A DNA stretch of 64,000 nt from Semisulcospira habei (lineage: Eukaryota; Mollusca; Gastropoda; Semisulcospiridae): the NCBI GenBank assembly GCA_036245525.1, contig BTPG01000005.1:180882623-180946622 (forward strand), in the 5' to 3' direction. Positions 45,641-55,439 of this stretch are shown in pieces. Both the position numbers and the translations under genes were made by a program. The first letter of the stretch is position 1. Each line of letters starts with the position of its first letter. The notes under the pieces are model-generated. The model ran no database searches. It saw only the letters and a program-made list of their open reading frames with translations, and was not told the origin of the DNA.

Positions 45641-48600
45641 GACTGTCACCCCTACCCGGGTATAGGCCGTCGACGAGAGACCTCCAGCAACTCCTGTCCT
45701 GTGCTTCTCCTTCGATTTTACTCCAGGTGGTTCCCAGTCTCTTGATGTCTGCTTGGAGGTCTCGACGCCAGGTGTTTCTCGGCCTGCCTCTTTTCCTCTT
45801 TCCCTGGGGGTTCCATGACAATGCCTGCCTAGTGATACTGGAAGCTGGCTTTCTCAGACTGTGACCGATCCATCCCCATCTTCTTCGCCCAGTTTCATTC
45901 TCAGCTGTTATCTGCTCTGTTCTCTCCCAGAGTTTGACGTTGCTGATCTTCTCTGGCCAGTGGATTTTCAAAATTCTTCTAAGGCAACTGTTCATGAAGG
46001 TCTGTACTCTGTTGACTGTGGTTTTTGTCAATCTCCAAGTCTCTGCTCCATATAGGAGAACTGCTTTTACATTGGAGTTGAAAATCCGGACTTTGTTGTG
46101 TTGTGACAGCTCTCTGGAACTCCACACTTTTTTCAACTGGAGAAAGGCTGTTCTGGCTTTACCGATTCGTGCTCTGACATCTGCATCAGTGCCGCCTTTT
46201 TTTTGTCTATGATGCTCCCGAGATAGGTGAAGGACTCCACTTCCTCCAACGGGGTGCCAGCAAGCAAGACTGGTTCTTCCCTGGTTGCGTTCAGCCTCAT
46301 TGTCTTTGTTTTCTGTTTGTGAATGGTGAGGCCCACTTGGGACGAGATGTCAGCAAGCCTCGTGGTCTTGTCCTGCATTTGTTGATGATTGTGGGACAGT
46401 AATGCCAAGTCGTCTGCAAAATCGAGGTCGTCAAGCTGTGTCCACAGTGTCCACTGTATTCCACTTCGTTTGTGCTCTGTGGTCATCTTCATGACCCAGT
46501 CTATGGCCAGTAGGAAGAGGAACGGAGACAGCAGACACCCCTGCCTGACACCAGGTCTGACCTGGAGCTCCCTGGTGAACTGCCCTTCGTGGATCACGCG
46601 ACATGTCATGCCATCGTAGCTGCTCTTGATCAGGCGGACGAGCTTTGTGGGTACACCGTAGTGTCGTAGGAGTTTCCACAGAGTCTCTCGGTCCACGCTG
46701 TCAAATGCTTTCTCATAATCCACAAAGTTGACGTACAGCGGGGACCTCCACGCCAGAGACTGTTCCACGATGATGCGGAGAGTGGCGATCTGGTCTGTAC
46801 ATGATCGGTTCTTCCTGAATCCTACTTGCTGGTCTCTCAACTGGGGGTCAACGGAGCTCTTCATTCTCTCTAGGATGATCCTGTTGAAGACCTTTCCCGG
46901 TACTGACAGCAAGGTGATTCCTCTGTAGTTGGAACACTTGCTGAGGTCGCCTTTCTTGGGAAGCTTGATTAGGTACCCCTCCTTCCAGTCAGCCGGCATC
47001 ACCTCCTCTTCCCAGATCTTTCCAAACAGTGTGTACAGCATCTCCACTGTTGTCTCTAGGTCTGCTTTCAGAGACTCCGCTGGGATGCCATCTGGCCCTG
47101 CTGCTTTGCCGTTCTTCAAAAATGCCACTGCTCTTCTGATCTCTTCCCGGCTGGGTCTGTGACAGCTGATGAGTAGGTCGGTCTCTGCCGGCTGGTTGTC
47201 TGGGGGGTCGGGTGGGCTAGGTCTGTTCAGTAACTCTTCAAAGTACTCGGCCCATCTGTCGAGTTGGTCTGCTCTGTCTGCAATAGGCTTGCCTTCTTTG
47301 TCTTTTACTGGTCTTTCTGTATGGCCATACTTGCCCGACAATCTTCTGGTAATGTCGTAGAGCTGTTTCATGTTGCCGCTGCCTGCTGCCTTTTCTGCCT
47401 CTGCTGCCAGGCTGTCTGTGTAGGCCCTCTTGTCTGCCCTGATACTCCTCTTCACCTCGCGGTTGGCTTCCCAGTATTCCTCCTGTGCCCTTACTTTGGC
47501 TGCTCTCGTGCGACTGTTGTTGACAATTGCTTTCTTCTGCTTCCTCACTTCTATCTTCTTCAAGGTCTGTGCCGACAGCCAGTCCTTGTGATGGTGTTTC
47601 CTGAACCCTACAGTGTCTTTGCAGGTTGAGTTCAGCGCCTCTCTAACTGCCTTCCACTGCTGCTCTGTGGTGGCCGCCTCCTCTTCATTTACTAGCTCTT
47701 GTAGCGCTTGAAACAGGTTGGACAGCACCAGTTTGAACTCTTCTCTAACTCCAGTTTCTCTCAGGAGGCCTACATTATAGCGCTGTCTTCTTGTTGTCTC
47801 TGTGCGGCTTTTCTTTAGCTTGAGCTTCATTCTTAAGGTAAGCAGATGGTGGTCTGAGGCGACATCTGCTCCCCTCCTCACTCGAACATCTTGAAGGGAT
47901 CTTCTAAATTTCTTGCTAATGCAGATATGGTCTATTTGGTTCTCTGTTGTATGGTCAGGTGAGACCCAAGTTGCTTTGTGTATTCTTCTGTGTGGGAAGA
48001 TGCTGCCTCCAATGACAAGTCGGTTTAGAGCACAAAAGTCTACAAACCTCTCCCCGTTCTCACTCATCTCCGAGCCTAGTCCCTGTCTCCCCATCACCTC
48101 TTCGTATCCGGTGTTGTCCTCACCTATTTTGGCATTAAAATCGCCCATGACGATGGTGATGTCTCGCTCCGCACATTTGTCCACGGCACTCTGGAGTCGG
48201 TCATAGAACTCTTGTTTCTCTTCCTCGTCACTGTCATTAGTGGGCGCATAACACTGGATGACGTTCAGCTTGATCTTTTTCTTGGTTCTAAAGGCTGCTG
48301 TGATAATTCTTGGCCCAAGAGGTTCCCAGCCCATCAGCGCTCTCTGTGCCACTGGTGACAGCAAGAATGCTACTCCTGTATGGGGGGGGGGGGGCATTCT
48401 CCTCTTCATGACCGGAATACAGAATCATTTCCCCACTTAACAGCCTTTTCTGGCCAGACTGCGTCCATCTGGCTTCACTGATACCTAGCAGGGAAAGGTT
48501 GTACTTTTGCATTTCCGCTGCTATCTGGGCGGCCTTGCCGCTCTGGTACATGGTCGACGTTCCATGTGCCCATGGTTGTGTCCCTGGATAGAGAGAGGCG

Positions 48601-48927
48601 GCTCGGTCCTGTGGCTTCCGAAGACTTCCGGCTTTCACCACAGGACGTCATAAGTCTTCTGGTAGAAGAACCTTCCTCCTCCAGGAAAGGAATTACTGTT
48701 AGTCTTTTCGTCGGCGTTTTTGTAGCTATTTCCTTTTTTTGCAGGGTGGGGAAGCTACCCCCAAGTCCAACCCCCTTACTAGGAGGACCAGGGGTTTTCT
48801 GTCGGGGTCACCTTCCCTTAGACCATGTTGGTTCACGGCACCTTATTTCATTCGGTGCACCCCTCTCACGAGGGACCCCCTATCCACCACCCAGGAGACG
48901 CGCCTCAACGCCGTATGGTCCCAGCGC
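45599..48927 (-). mobile_element. Near full-length RTE-like LINE with 17 bp target duplication
   Basis: Direct repeats of GAGGATCTATGCCTCTT at 45582-45598 and 48928-48944 bound the insert exactly. The length, about 3.3 kb, fits RTE elements. The 3' tail on the minus strand is (GTAA)11 (45640-45597) with almost no 3' UTR: the ORF's stop codon TAA lies inside the tail. The 5' UTR is about 350 bp (48927-48574). The coding region encodes endonuclease, RT and a C-terminal basic domain but is broken by three indels. Confidence 0.92.
45633..48573 (-). pseudogene. RTE-like endonuclease/reverse transcriptase ORF, three frame breaks
   Basis: It starts at ATG 48573 with MGTWNV, the first motif of APE-type endonucleases. 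A 2-base loss near 48555 shifts the frame. EMQKYNLSLLGISEARWTQS then has the catalytic Glu. The second break is in a 13-base G run (48382-48394 plus strand). The main 758-codon frame (48409-46133) follows, with GDFNAKIGE, SDHHLL (endonuclease end), FVDYEKAFDSVDRE, VRPGVRQGCLLSPFLF and FADDLALLS. The third break is in a T-run (46197-46204). The last part (46136-45633) has LYGAETWRLTK, LKIHWPEKISN and RQALSWNPQGKRKRGRPRNT, typical of RTE-type C-termini. All catalytic residues I can check are present. Two of three breaks are in homopolymers. Confidence 0.9.
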
Positions 48928-49027
48928 GAGGATCTATGCCTCTTGCTGAAATCAATTTGTTTCCATGGTTCTTGGATGGCTTTGGCTTTTGGTCCTTCAA
49001 TGAACAAAGATTTAAGAAAAAAACTAC

Positions 49028-49237
49028 TTAACCCCTTCCGGGCCACTGTACGTACTTTTTGAAATCTTGGTGCACTCAACGGCCAAAAGCCGACACCGTC
49101 CAAGAAACATGGATATAAATTGATCTCGGCAAGAGGCATAGATCCTCATGAGCCCCCGCAGTCGCGGGAGCTCATGAGGATCTATGTCTCTTGCAGTTGA
49201 TTTGTGTTGAAGTTTTCTCGTCAGTGAAGACGTTTAA
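49028..49237. mobile_element. Hp-A unit, complete, chained by TTAA to both neighbours
   Basis: TTAACCCCTTCCGGGCCACT to CGTCAGTGAAGACGTTTAA. Hairpin 49129-49194 with one G/A change near the tip. Shares 49028-49031 with the unit before and 49234-49237 with the one after. Confidence 0.85.
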
Positions 49238-49285
49238 CCCTGCAACCACCGCAGTCACTTTTTTTCTCGTCAGTCAAGGGGTTAA
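49234..49285. mobile_element. 52 bp hairpin-less TTAA miniature
   Basis: TTAACCCTGCAACCACCGCA to CGTCAGTCAAGGGGTTAA. It has the outer ends of an Hp-A unit with everything between removed, which suggests the ends alone could mark the unit. Confidence 0.65.
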
Positions 49286-49710
49286 ACAGGTTCCGTCCCC
49301 CACAGCCCCTATTACAAACATCACACCAGTAACAGATCGCCAAAACTGCGGTTCCTGATCTTTTTCAGCCAAGAGTCCTGCCACAAACTTTCGAAGAAGC
49401 ACTTTTGATGGGAAGAACGCTTCTGCACAATATTTGTCAGATATAACTCGCCCAAAATATCCAGCGACTAAACTGCTTTGCCACTGGAAGAAAAACAAAT
49501 GCCAAGCCCTTTACACCAAAGAACGCTCACCTTTTACTGTACGATGGTTATGTGATAGGAGACGATGTTGCGAGGTTGTATATACACGCATTTATGTTTG
49601 TACTTTTGATTATCATTGTCGTTGAACCATCGACACCGCCGGAGGTCATCAGCGACAAGAAAACTGCAAAGGAAATGTGTCTAGGACAGACTTCTCACAT
49701 TCTTAATCCA

Positions 49711-49917
49711 TTTACCACCAAGGCCGCATTTCCCAAATTTTGGAGGCGTCACCAAAGGACTATGCAAAAGTTGCAGGAGAAGGTTCGACCATGATAAATT
49801 CAAGGGTAGTGCTAGATTAGCTTGGCGCCTTCAGGCGCCAAGCTAATCTGGCACTACCCTTGAATTATCATGGTCCATCCATCTCCTGCTGTGGGACGTC
49901 GGGGCAAAATGGGTTAA
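49711..49917. mobile_element. Hp-B unit, complete
   Basis: TTTACCACCAAGGCCGCATT to GTCGGGGCAAAATGGGTTAA. Perfect GGCGCCTTCAGGCGCC tip; arms GGTAGTGCTAGATTAGC / GCTAATCTGGCACTACC differ once. Confidence 0.82.
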
Positions 49918-50460
49918 AGCAACAGTAACAACATTCAAATAATGAACTAAAGTTAAGTCCTGCTGACAAGAACTCCAAGGGGTGAAAAAGTCACTTTTTG
50001 CTGACAGGAAGTCGTAATCAGCAATTTGAGAAGTGAAGGCTATTGATTCCAGAGAAACGAAACACTGTTGTAGTTTTAACCCGATTTTATATCTAGATTC
50101 GACTGTGCTGCACTTATACACAATCGGACAAGACTGTTCCCCACAATGATAGCTAGGCGACCGCCGGACTTTTGACGGCGAAAGGAGCTAGTGTCCAAGA
50201 GTAACCTCACAAATCGCGTCATTTCGCGTCCCTCACCGCACATTTCGCAACTTGGAATCAGCCAGCCACTGTGTCACGATTGCACTACCGCAGTTGCACA
50301 TTCAACACTAATGATTTTTGGCAACATAATACACACCTATATTCAACTTGCAGTACGTGAGCACAGCTGTTACACCTACGTAGGTTGCGACTGAATCGGC
50401 GTGAAACCTATTTCTCCAATTGTATCGTACCGAGCTCTCACCCAAGACCTGCCACCTCTG

Positions 50461-50532
50461 CCGCAAGAGGCCGCGTACATTCTCATGAGCCCCTGCCGTG
50501 GCAAGTGGCTCACGAGAATCTACGAGTCTTTG
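50461..50532. mobile_element. Hp-A hairpin, ATTCTC type, diverged
   Basis: GCAAGAGGCCGCGTACATTC pairs with GAGAATCTACGAGTCTTTGC; tip CTGCCGTGGCAAG. Confidence 0.7.
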
Positions 50533-50763
50533 CTGGGCCTGGTTCCAATCCGTTGCGTATCTCTTCATCAGAACGGTGAAAGTCGCGCAGGTTTTTCAGT
50601 CCCCCCCCCCCTCCCCCCCTCCCCCCTTAAAGTGCCGGTTGACAGCACACGAACCAGTTTCACCGAACACTGGTGATGTCATCTGCCCAAAGTACCCGCC
50701 CCTCTTGATTGCAGGTATTGATCCGGAGCCATCCCATTTGTGTTTTCTCCCACCTGTTTTTTG

Positions 50764-51000
50764 GTTAACACACTCACCGTCAGGGATAAATTTCCACTGT
50801 TCAGGCAGGTAGATCGACCGTGATAGTTCAAGTGCGGTGCCAGAATAGCTTGGCGCATGTAGGCGCCAAGCTGTACTAGCACCACCCTTGAACTATCACG
50901 GTCGAACCTACGAGCCAAGCTGGTCCGGGCACCTACACTAAAACTGTCGTGATAGACCCACAACCTTTTGCACATAGTGTGTCAGGACTGAATCCCTTAA
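50764..51000. mobile_element. Hp-B unit, ending in a shared TTAA
   Basis: TTAACACACTCACCGTCAGG to GTCAGGACTGAATCCCTTAA. The hairpin has GTAGATCGACCGTGATAGTT and its complement. An extra partial arm (CCAAGCTGGTCCGGGCACC, AAACTGTCGTGATAGACCC) follows. TTAA 50997-51000 begins the next Hp-A unit. Confidence 0.8.
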
Positions 51001-51190
51001 CCCCTTCCCTGCCACTGTACGTACATTTTTGTTTCTGAATTATTTTGTTCATTCCAACGACCAAAAGCCACAGCTGTCCAAAAAACATGGATACAAACTG
51101 GTCTCAGCAAGAGGCATAGGTTCACTTGCACCACCAATGGTCTCTTGCAGTTGGAGCGTCTTCACTTTTTCTCAGAACTGGAAGGGTTAG
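50997..51190. mobile_element. Hp-A unit with collapsed hairpin
   Basis: TTAACCCCTTCCCTGCCACT and CACTGTACGTACATTTTTG start it. The palindrome is reduced to GCAAGAGGCATAGGTTCACT, then TGCACC and GGTCTCTTGCAG. The end reads GGAAGGGTTAG. Confidence 0.75.
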
Positions 51191-51635
51191 TGTATCGATT
51201 TGCCACGCATGACCCGGTCCGTTCACTCCTGCTTTTGTCGATGCCCCCACGCGTTTACTACTTGCAAATCTGTGCAGAATTCAAAGGAGGTAAATTGTTC
51301 ATTCTGATACAAGCAAAACACTTGCTCGACGTACGTAGATCTGTGCATATCTCATAGTGGTAATTCTGTGTTTAGCGATCTGCTTAAAAGCACAAACCAC
51401 CTATCGCTTCAAAGTGGCTGCTTAGGACGCAGAACGGGCGTAGAGTGTCGTTTCCGATATGGCTCATAAAGCAAATGAGAATGAAACTGTCTGCGCTCAA
51501 TCACAGTGACTAACGCTGAAAATTCAATTGCTTCTTCATTAAAAAAAATCACAAAACAGCCTGAAACAGTACTTCCACAACACTTCCAACAAACTCACTC
51601 ATACAGGCCTAAACAAACCTTAGTATAACGCCATA

Positions 51636-51750
51636 TTAACCACTTCAGTTCGGTCCAAAAAAAAACAAACACGATCCAGCCGCAAGAGACATAGATCGGG
51701 GGCTCATGAGGATCTATGTCTCTTGCTGCAGTGTATTTGTATCTAGGAAA
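51636..51750. mobile_element. Hp-A unit with truncated left arm
   Basis: TTAACCACTTCAGTTCGG, then the hairpin at 51682-51725: GCAAGAGACATAGATC jumps straight to GGGGGCTCATGAGGATCTAT GTCTCTTGC. The inner left arm (CTCATGAGCCCC) is deleted. Confidence 0.78.
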
Positions 51751-51799
51751 ACAGAAAATAGAGGTTGAAACCCCTTTAAATTGATTAGATGCAAGGAAT

Positions 51800-51828
51800 G
51801 ACGTTTCGGATCAAAGATCCTTCTTCAG
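51800..51828 (-). ncRNA. Hammerhead-like core, left arm
   Basis: Minus strand: CTGAAGA core, one unpaired A, stem II GGATC/GATCC with a TTT loop, GAAA, then CGTC, where ACGU could form a minimal stem III as in Penelope hammerheads and GTC is the cleavage triplet. The extra A after CTGAAGA is a departure from the canonical core. Confidence 0.55.
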
Positions 51829-51891
51829 GTGACACGGAAACAAACGTAGAACAGTGTGTTCTTTTCTGCTCTACGTTTGTTTCCATGTCAC

Positions 51892-51920
51892 CTGGAGAAG
51901 GATCTTTGATCCGAAACGTC
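51892..51920 (+). ncRNA. Hammerhead-like core, right arm, degenerate
   Basis: The same layout on the plus strand, but the core reads CTGGAGA (A6 changed to G), which should abolish cleavage. Confidence 0.5.
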
Positions 51921-52285
51921 GCGTTCCTTGCATCTAATTTAAAGGGTTTTCAACTCTATTTTCTGTTCACGTGAAATCCTAGCGGCAACAGTTTTACTGT
52001 GCTTGCATCTGTTTCACTTCGACCGTTGTAGCGCATGGTCTCGAACGAACACGGCAGAACGATCAATCCCTTAGTGGTGCCGGCGCTAAGGAACGAACAC
52101 AGATTTCAGAAATAAAATATCCGTCCGGTAGCAGGGAAGAGGTTAAACAATTGCAGGACACGACAAACGACAAGCAACACTTCCATTAACACGTTCACGT
52201 CTTGTCGTATTTGCGCAGCAGACCGGAACTACGTCTTTTCCGCTTCCCGCCAACACTCCTTCGTCCGGTCCATAATAGACATTTT

Positions 52286-52350
52286 GCAAGAGGCTTAGAT
52301 TCTCATTACCCCTGCATCCGCAGGGGCTCGTGAGAATCTAGGCCTCTTGC
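52286..52350. mobile_element. Hp-A hairpin, ATTCTC type
   Basis: GCAAGAGGCTTAGATTCTCA pairs with GTGAGAATCTAGGCCTCTTGC; tip CCCTGCATCCGCAGGGG. No TTAA ends were found. Confidence 0.75.
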
Positions 52351-52427
52351 TGCGAAGGTTGGAGCCAACTTATATTTGTGCCTCTGTTCTACACACAGCG
52401 AGGAAGTCAGCGAGGGTTTTAAGTCTT

Positions 52428-52504
52428 TGGTGCCCGAGAAAAAAAAGGTATTATTTTCTCCAATCTTTGATGCCCGAGAAAAAAAGGTATTATTTTCTCC
52501 AACC
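52428..52504. repeat. 39 bp direct duplication
   Basis: GTGCCCGAGAAAAAAAAGGT ATTATTTTCTCCAATCTTTG occurs twice with an A-run length difference. Confidence 0.85.
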
Positions 52505-52534
52505 ACTTCTTCGCGCAAAGAGAACAATTGGCTA

Positions 52535-52832
52535 GACCACAGGCATAGGATGATCGTTGCGAAATATACCACCTCTATAACACGGGTAGTAGGAAATAGC
52601 ACATTCATGCTCATTGGTTGGTTAGCTCGGGGTTTAACGTCCACGGCACCAAAGTGATAATGGACGGCCCTGACGGGCGGGTTAATGGGGGACAGGGAAA
52701 TCTATTTCCTATGGAGTACGACCTGAACACTGATCAATTCAGGCGCATTGCAACTGTAATATTCATGCTATTTCCTACTACCCGTCCTATAGCGCTTGTT
52801 CAATTTCTCAACGATCTTCCTCTGCCTGTGGG
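52535..52832. mobile_element. Foldback unit carrying a truncated SINE in its loop
   Basis: Left arm: ACCACAGGCATAGGATGATC, GTTGCGAAATATACC and ACGGGTAGTAGGAAATAGCA. Right arm complement: TGCTATTTCCTACTACCCGT, then ATTTCTCAACGATCTTCCTC TGCCTGTGGG. Arms about 75 bp, imperfect. The SINE sits at the turn. Confidence 0.75.
52612..52760 (-). mobile_element. 5'-truncated tRNA-SINE, copy 2
   Basis: ATTCATGCT direct repeats at 52603-52611 and 52761-52769. The minus strand reads CAGTTGCAATGCGCCTGAAT, GTTCAGGTCG and GGACGTTAAACCCCGAGCTA, then (ACCA)2. This matches the 3' half of the SINE at 53930. Confidence 0.8.
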
Positions 52833-53125
52833 CTATCCAGACCCTTACTGTAAAACAGCAGTAAACTGCTTGGTACAAAGAGGAAATAAATAGAGAGGTG
52901 GTCGATTTGGCAACGATCATCCTATGTCTGTGGGCTATCCAGACCCTAACAGTACACACGATACAATACAACAGCAGTAAACTGCTTGGTACAAAGAGAA
53001 AATAGATAGAGCGGTTGTCGATTTCACAAAGATCATCCCGTTCCTGTGGGCTATGTCGACATACGGTACACACGATACGCTACGAGTGCAGTAAACTGTC
53101 TGATACAAAGGGAAAATAAAGCTAG
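52826..53125. repeat. Diverged tandem repeat, about 100-117 bp x 3
   Basis: CTGTGGGCTATCCAGACCC, AGCAGTAAACTGCTTGGTAC and AAAGAGGAAATAAATAGAG recur at 52826, 52927 and 53044. The unit's beginning overlaps the right arm of the foldback just upstream. Confidence 0.75.
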
Positions 53126-53433
53126 ATCTTTCTGTTCGTGTTTTCCCCTTTGCATTTACATCACCGGCATGTAGATTGTTAACCGTCTTATTTTCCTTTA
53201 ACTCATTGTTATCTGTGTCTCTGTTCCCTTGCGCTGTCTCAGTCAGTAAGATCGTTTACTGTTATTACATGTTAAAATAATCTGTTGTCAGTGTTAGATT
53301 TCTCATTGTCTTGCCTGTTGGAAGCACGTTTTAAAATACTTCTAATCCTCCTTCACCCCCCCCCCCCATCCTCCCCCCTCCCCCCACACACACCTTTCTA
53401 AGCAGACACGAATCGAGGAATCGGGATAAACGA

Positions 53434-53572
53434 TGTTGGGGCCAGTTGCATGTCTTGCTTAGTGGCTGGTGCAGGACTAAGCTCGCTCATGCAACTGGCC
53501 CCCGGTATAGCGGCGCACCTTGCTTAGTGACTGGTGCAGGACTAATCTCGATCATGCAACTGGCCCCCGGTG
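53434..53572. repeat. Hp-H, arms arranged head to tail
   Basis: CTTGCTTAGTGGCTGGTGCA, GGACTAAGCTCGCTCATGCA and ACTGGCCCCCGG occur twice (53453-53508 and 53519-53572) in the same orientation with GTATAGCGGCGCACC between them. The copy at 217 has them inverted. Confidence 0.75.
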
Positions 53573-53683
53573 TGGTTCACGCAGGCGAGAAGGAGGAAAA
53601 CGCGTTACAGCACTGACTAGAAATAACAACGCCTGCAAAGATTTAGAGCAAAACCCGCTCTGCGTAGGTCACGCGTGTGTGCT

Positions 53684-53757
53684 GGCGGTCTGCGATTTTG
53701 GACCTTACGGCTTCAAGCTTCAAGCCGTAACGTCCCAAATCACAGACCAGCACGCAT
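53684..53757. repeat. Hp-C palindrome
   Basis: GTGCTGGCGGTCTGCGATTT with TGGACCTTACGGC pairs with CCAAATCACAGACCAGCAC-type sequence; centre TTCAAGCTTCAA. Confidence 0.8.
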
Positions 53758-53929
53758 TTAAGAAAAAGTCTGCGAAATGCGAGGAAGGCCATCGGCAGAG
53801 ATGTCTCAGGCACGCCAATCTTACATGACTGATGGCTTTCCAGACACCTTCACTTCCTCAGCAAGCACCAAGCATACGCCTTAATCCCTTGTCTGTCGGT
53901 AGCGGTTTTTGTGGAGGTGATTCCTTCAG

Positions 53930-54018
53930 AATAGAGTCCGAAATAGCTCAGGCGGTTAAGCGTCGGAGCAAGAGAGCGAAGGGAATCGCCGGGTCGTGGG
54001 TTCGAATCCCGGTCCCGG
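53930..54018 (+). promoter_or_regulatory. tRNA-like SINE head with Pol III A and B boxes
   Basis: The spacing of about 44 bp between the boxes is normal for Pol III type 2 promoters. The anticodon and acceptor arms do not fold into a convincing tRNA, so it is not a tRNA gene. Confidence 0.7.
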
Positions 54019-54258
54019 CCCCGGTAGCTGATCTCACAATCCAGGGAACAAAGATGGGCTTGTTTAATACTATAGCATGTCCGTTGAAAGGTCCTGGTAA
54101 ATCAAAGTGGCACAGTTGCAGTGCGCCTGAATTGATCAGTGTTCAGGTCGGCTTTCATAAGCAATAGATTTCCCTTGCACCCCATAACCCGCCCGTCAGG
54201 GCCGTCCATTATCACTTCGGAGCCGTGGACGTTAAACCCCGAACTAACCAACCAACCA
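53930..54258 (+). mobile_element. tRNA-derived SINE, full length, with 10 bp target duplication
   Basis: ATTCCTTCAG at 53920-53929 and 54259-54268 bounds a 329 bp insert. The tRNA-like head has an A box TAGCTCAGGCGG (53944-53955) and B box GGTTCGAATCC (53999-54009), the internal RNA polymerase III promoter. The core holds GAAAGGTCCTGGTAAATC and GATCAGTGTTCAGGTCG. The tail region GGACGTTAAACCCCGAACTA ends in (ACCA)3. It depends on LINE enzymes for movement; the partner LINE was not identified. Confidence 0.88.
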
Positions 54259-54309
54259 ATTCCTTCAGGAATCACCTCGACAAAAACCGCTGCCGACAGC
54301 CAAAGGGTT

Positions 54310-54850
54310 AAGCTACTTAAGCTACTTAATACCTCTGTCTCCGGGGAGTTTGGCGTTGGAAGAGAAAGAGTTAACAGCGTCTGTTTCCAGTCACTGTCTG
54401 CTTGAGTGAGCGACTGGGTTTGTCTGGCAGGCAAAATAATCCGTTCTACACACAGTATCGCGCACCGTATGTGCGTAACCATGTACTGTTTTCATCCCTA
54501 CGTGACACGACCAATGCCTTTAGCGCAAACTGTACCACCTGACCGAGCTTTAAAAAAAAAAATGTAGCGAAAAATGGCAGACTTTTTGTAGCCCTCTTTG
54601 TGACCGATCTTGGATGTGAGTTTTGTTCTAAAAAAAATCGCCAAACGTTCTAAAGCACAAAGTTACTTAGCGTTGTTCGAAACAACAAGCACACTACTGG
54701 AGATTGCAACGTCATGAAATATTTTAAATAACGTCATAAGTCTATTATGTATAAATGTATATATTTTTGACGTCATTCATGTCTGGCGTGATCCAGGTCG
54801 GTGGATTTCTTCTTGATTTGTTTTACGACAATTTTAAGGAATGAAAACAA
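54310..54850. other. No recognised feature
   Basis: AT-rich, unique-looking. No palindrome or coding signal. Confidence 0.4.
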
Positions 54851-54854
54851 ATAC

Positions 54855-55006
54855 GTTATTGGTAGCAGGGGCATGCTTCGGGGGGTCAAAGGAACCATTG
54901 TACCCCTCAGGCCTTCGGCCTTCGGGGTACAATGGTTCCTTTCACCTCCCTCAGACCTACACTGAAGGGTCCGTGTAGCAAATCCCTGCGACCAATAACT
55001 TACATT
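54855..55006. repeat. Hp-I palindrome
   Basis: Outer arms GTTATTGGTAGCAGGGGC and GTCCCTGCGACCAATAAC-type complement; inner arms AAAGGAACCATTGTACCCC / GGGGTACAATGGTTCCTTT; centre CAGGCCTTCGGCCTT. Only copy seen here. Confidence 0.8.
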
Positions 55007-55219
55007 GTATCATCGCTTGCATTCTTTGACTCATGCATGTCCAGTGGCACAGTCCCTCGCCAGAGGAACCCAAATTCACAGGTGATCAGCCAAAAGAAGT
55101 GAGGCATGAGGCATAGATACGATCAAAAAAATGCATGGCCCCATGCAGTGTTATTTGTGATTCTAAGTCAGTCGTGCATAACAATAAATGAAAGCAGAGT
55201 TTATTTTATTTTATTTTAT

Positions 55220-55435
55220 TTAACCCCTTCACTGCTGAGTTAAAGTGAACGCACCTTTCCAGTTGCAAGAGACATAGATCCTTATGAGCTCCCGCAGTTG
55301 CTGGGGCTCATAAGGATCTGTACCTCTAGCTGACATCACATTGTACCCATCTTCCTTGGGCGGTTGGGGCTCTTTGGCGTTGAATTAAAAAATAATTCAG
55401 CAACTCGATCTACGTCCAATGGAAGTGAAGGGGTT
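55220..55435. mobile_element. Hp-A unit, complete
   Basis: TTAACCCCTTCACTGCTGAG to AATGGAAGTGAAGGGGTTGG. Hairpin 55265-55330 with ATCCTTATGAG / CTCATAAGGAT: both arms carry TTATG/CATAA where most have TCATG/CATGA. The left border is fused to (TTTTA)n. Confidence 0.83.
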
Positions 55436-55439
55436 GGCT

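Larger units (their letters stand above)
45488..49031. mobile_element. Hp-A unit interrupted by an RTE-like LINE
   Basis: The unit opens TTAAACAAACGCCTTCACTG and its hairpin (45537 on) is complete up to GCCTCTT. The LINE follows. After it, the last 17 arm bases repeat and the right flank (TGAAATCAATTTGTTTCCAT, TTTGGCTTTTGGTCC) carries on to TTAA at 49028-49031, which also starts the next Hp-A unit. Confidence 0.85.
51753..51972. mobile_element. 220 bp foldback with hammerhead-like motifs
   Basis: Arms: ACAGAAAATAGAGGTTGAAA with ATTAGATGCAAGGAATGACG on the left, and their complements ending GTTTTCAACTCTATTTTCTG T on the right. The inner stem GGAAACAAACGTAGAACAG closes on a TGTGTTCTTTTC loop. 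The left arm (minus) and the right arm (plus) both encode CTGxAGAAGGATCTTTGATC followed by CGAAACGTC. I infer an inverted dimer of a Penelope-like or retrozyme-type end. Confidence 0.75.
53881..54309. mobile_element. Hp-E unit split by a full-length SINE
   Basis: TTAATCCCTTGTCTGTCGGT, AGCGGTTTTTGTGGAGGTGA on the left; GGAATCACCTCGACAAAAAC, CGCTGCCGACAGCCAAAGGG TTAA on the right. The outer arms are near-perfect complements. The SINE and its duplication account for everything between. Confidence 0.85.

Noticed and set aside
53930..54018. Functional tRNA gene
   Set aside because: A and B boxes are present but the arms do not fold into a normal tRNA, and the segment is the head of a SINE with target duplication and a shared tail.
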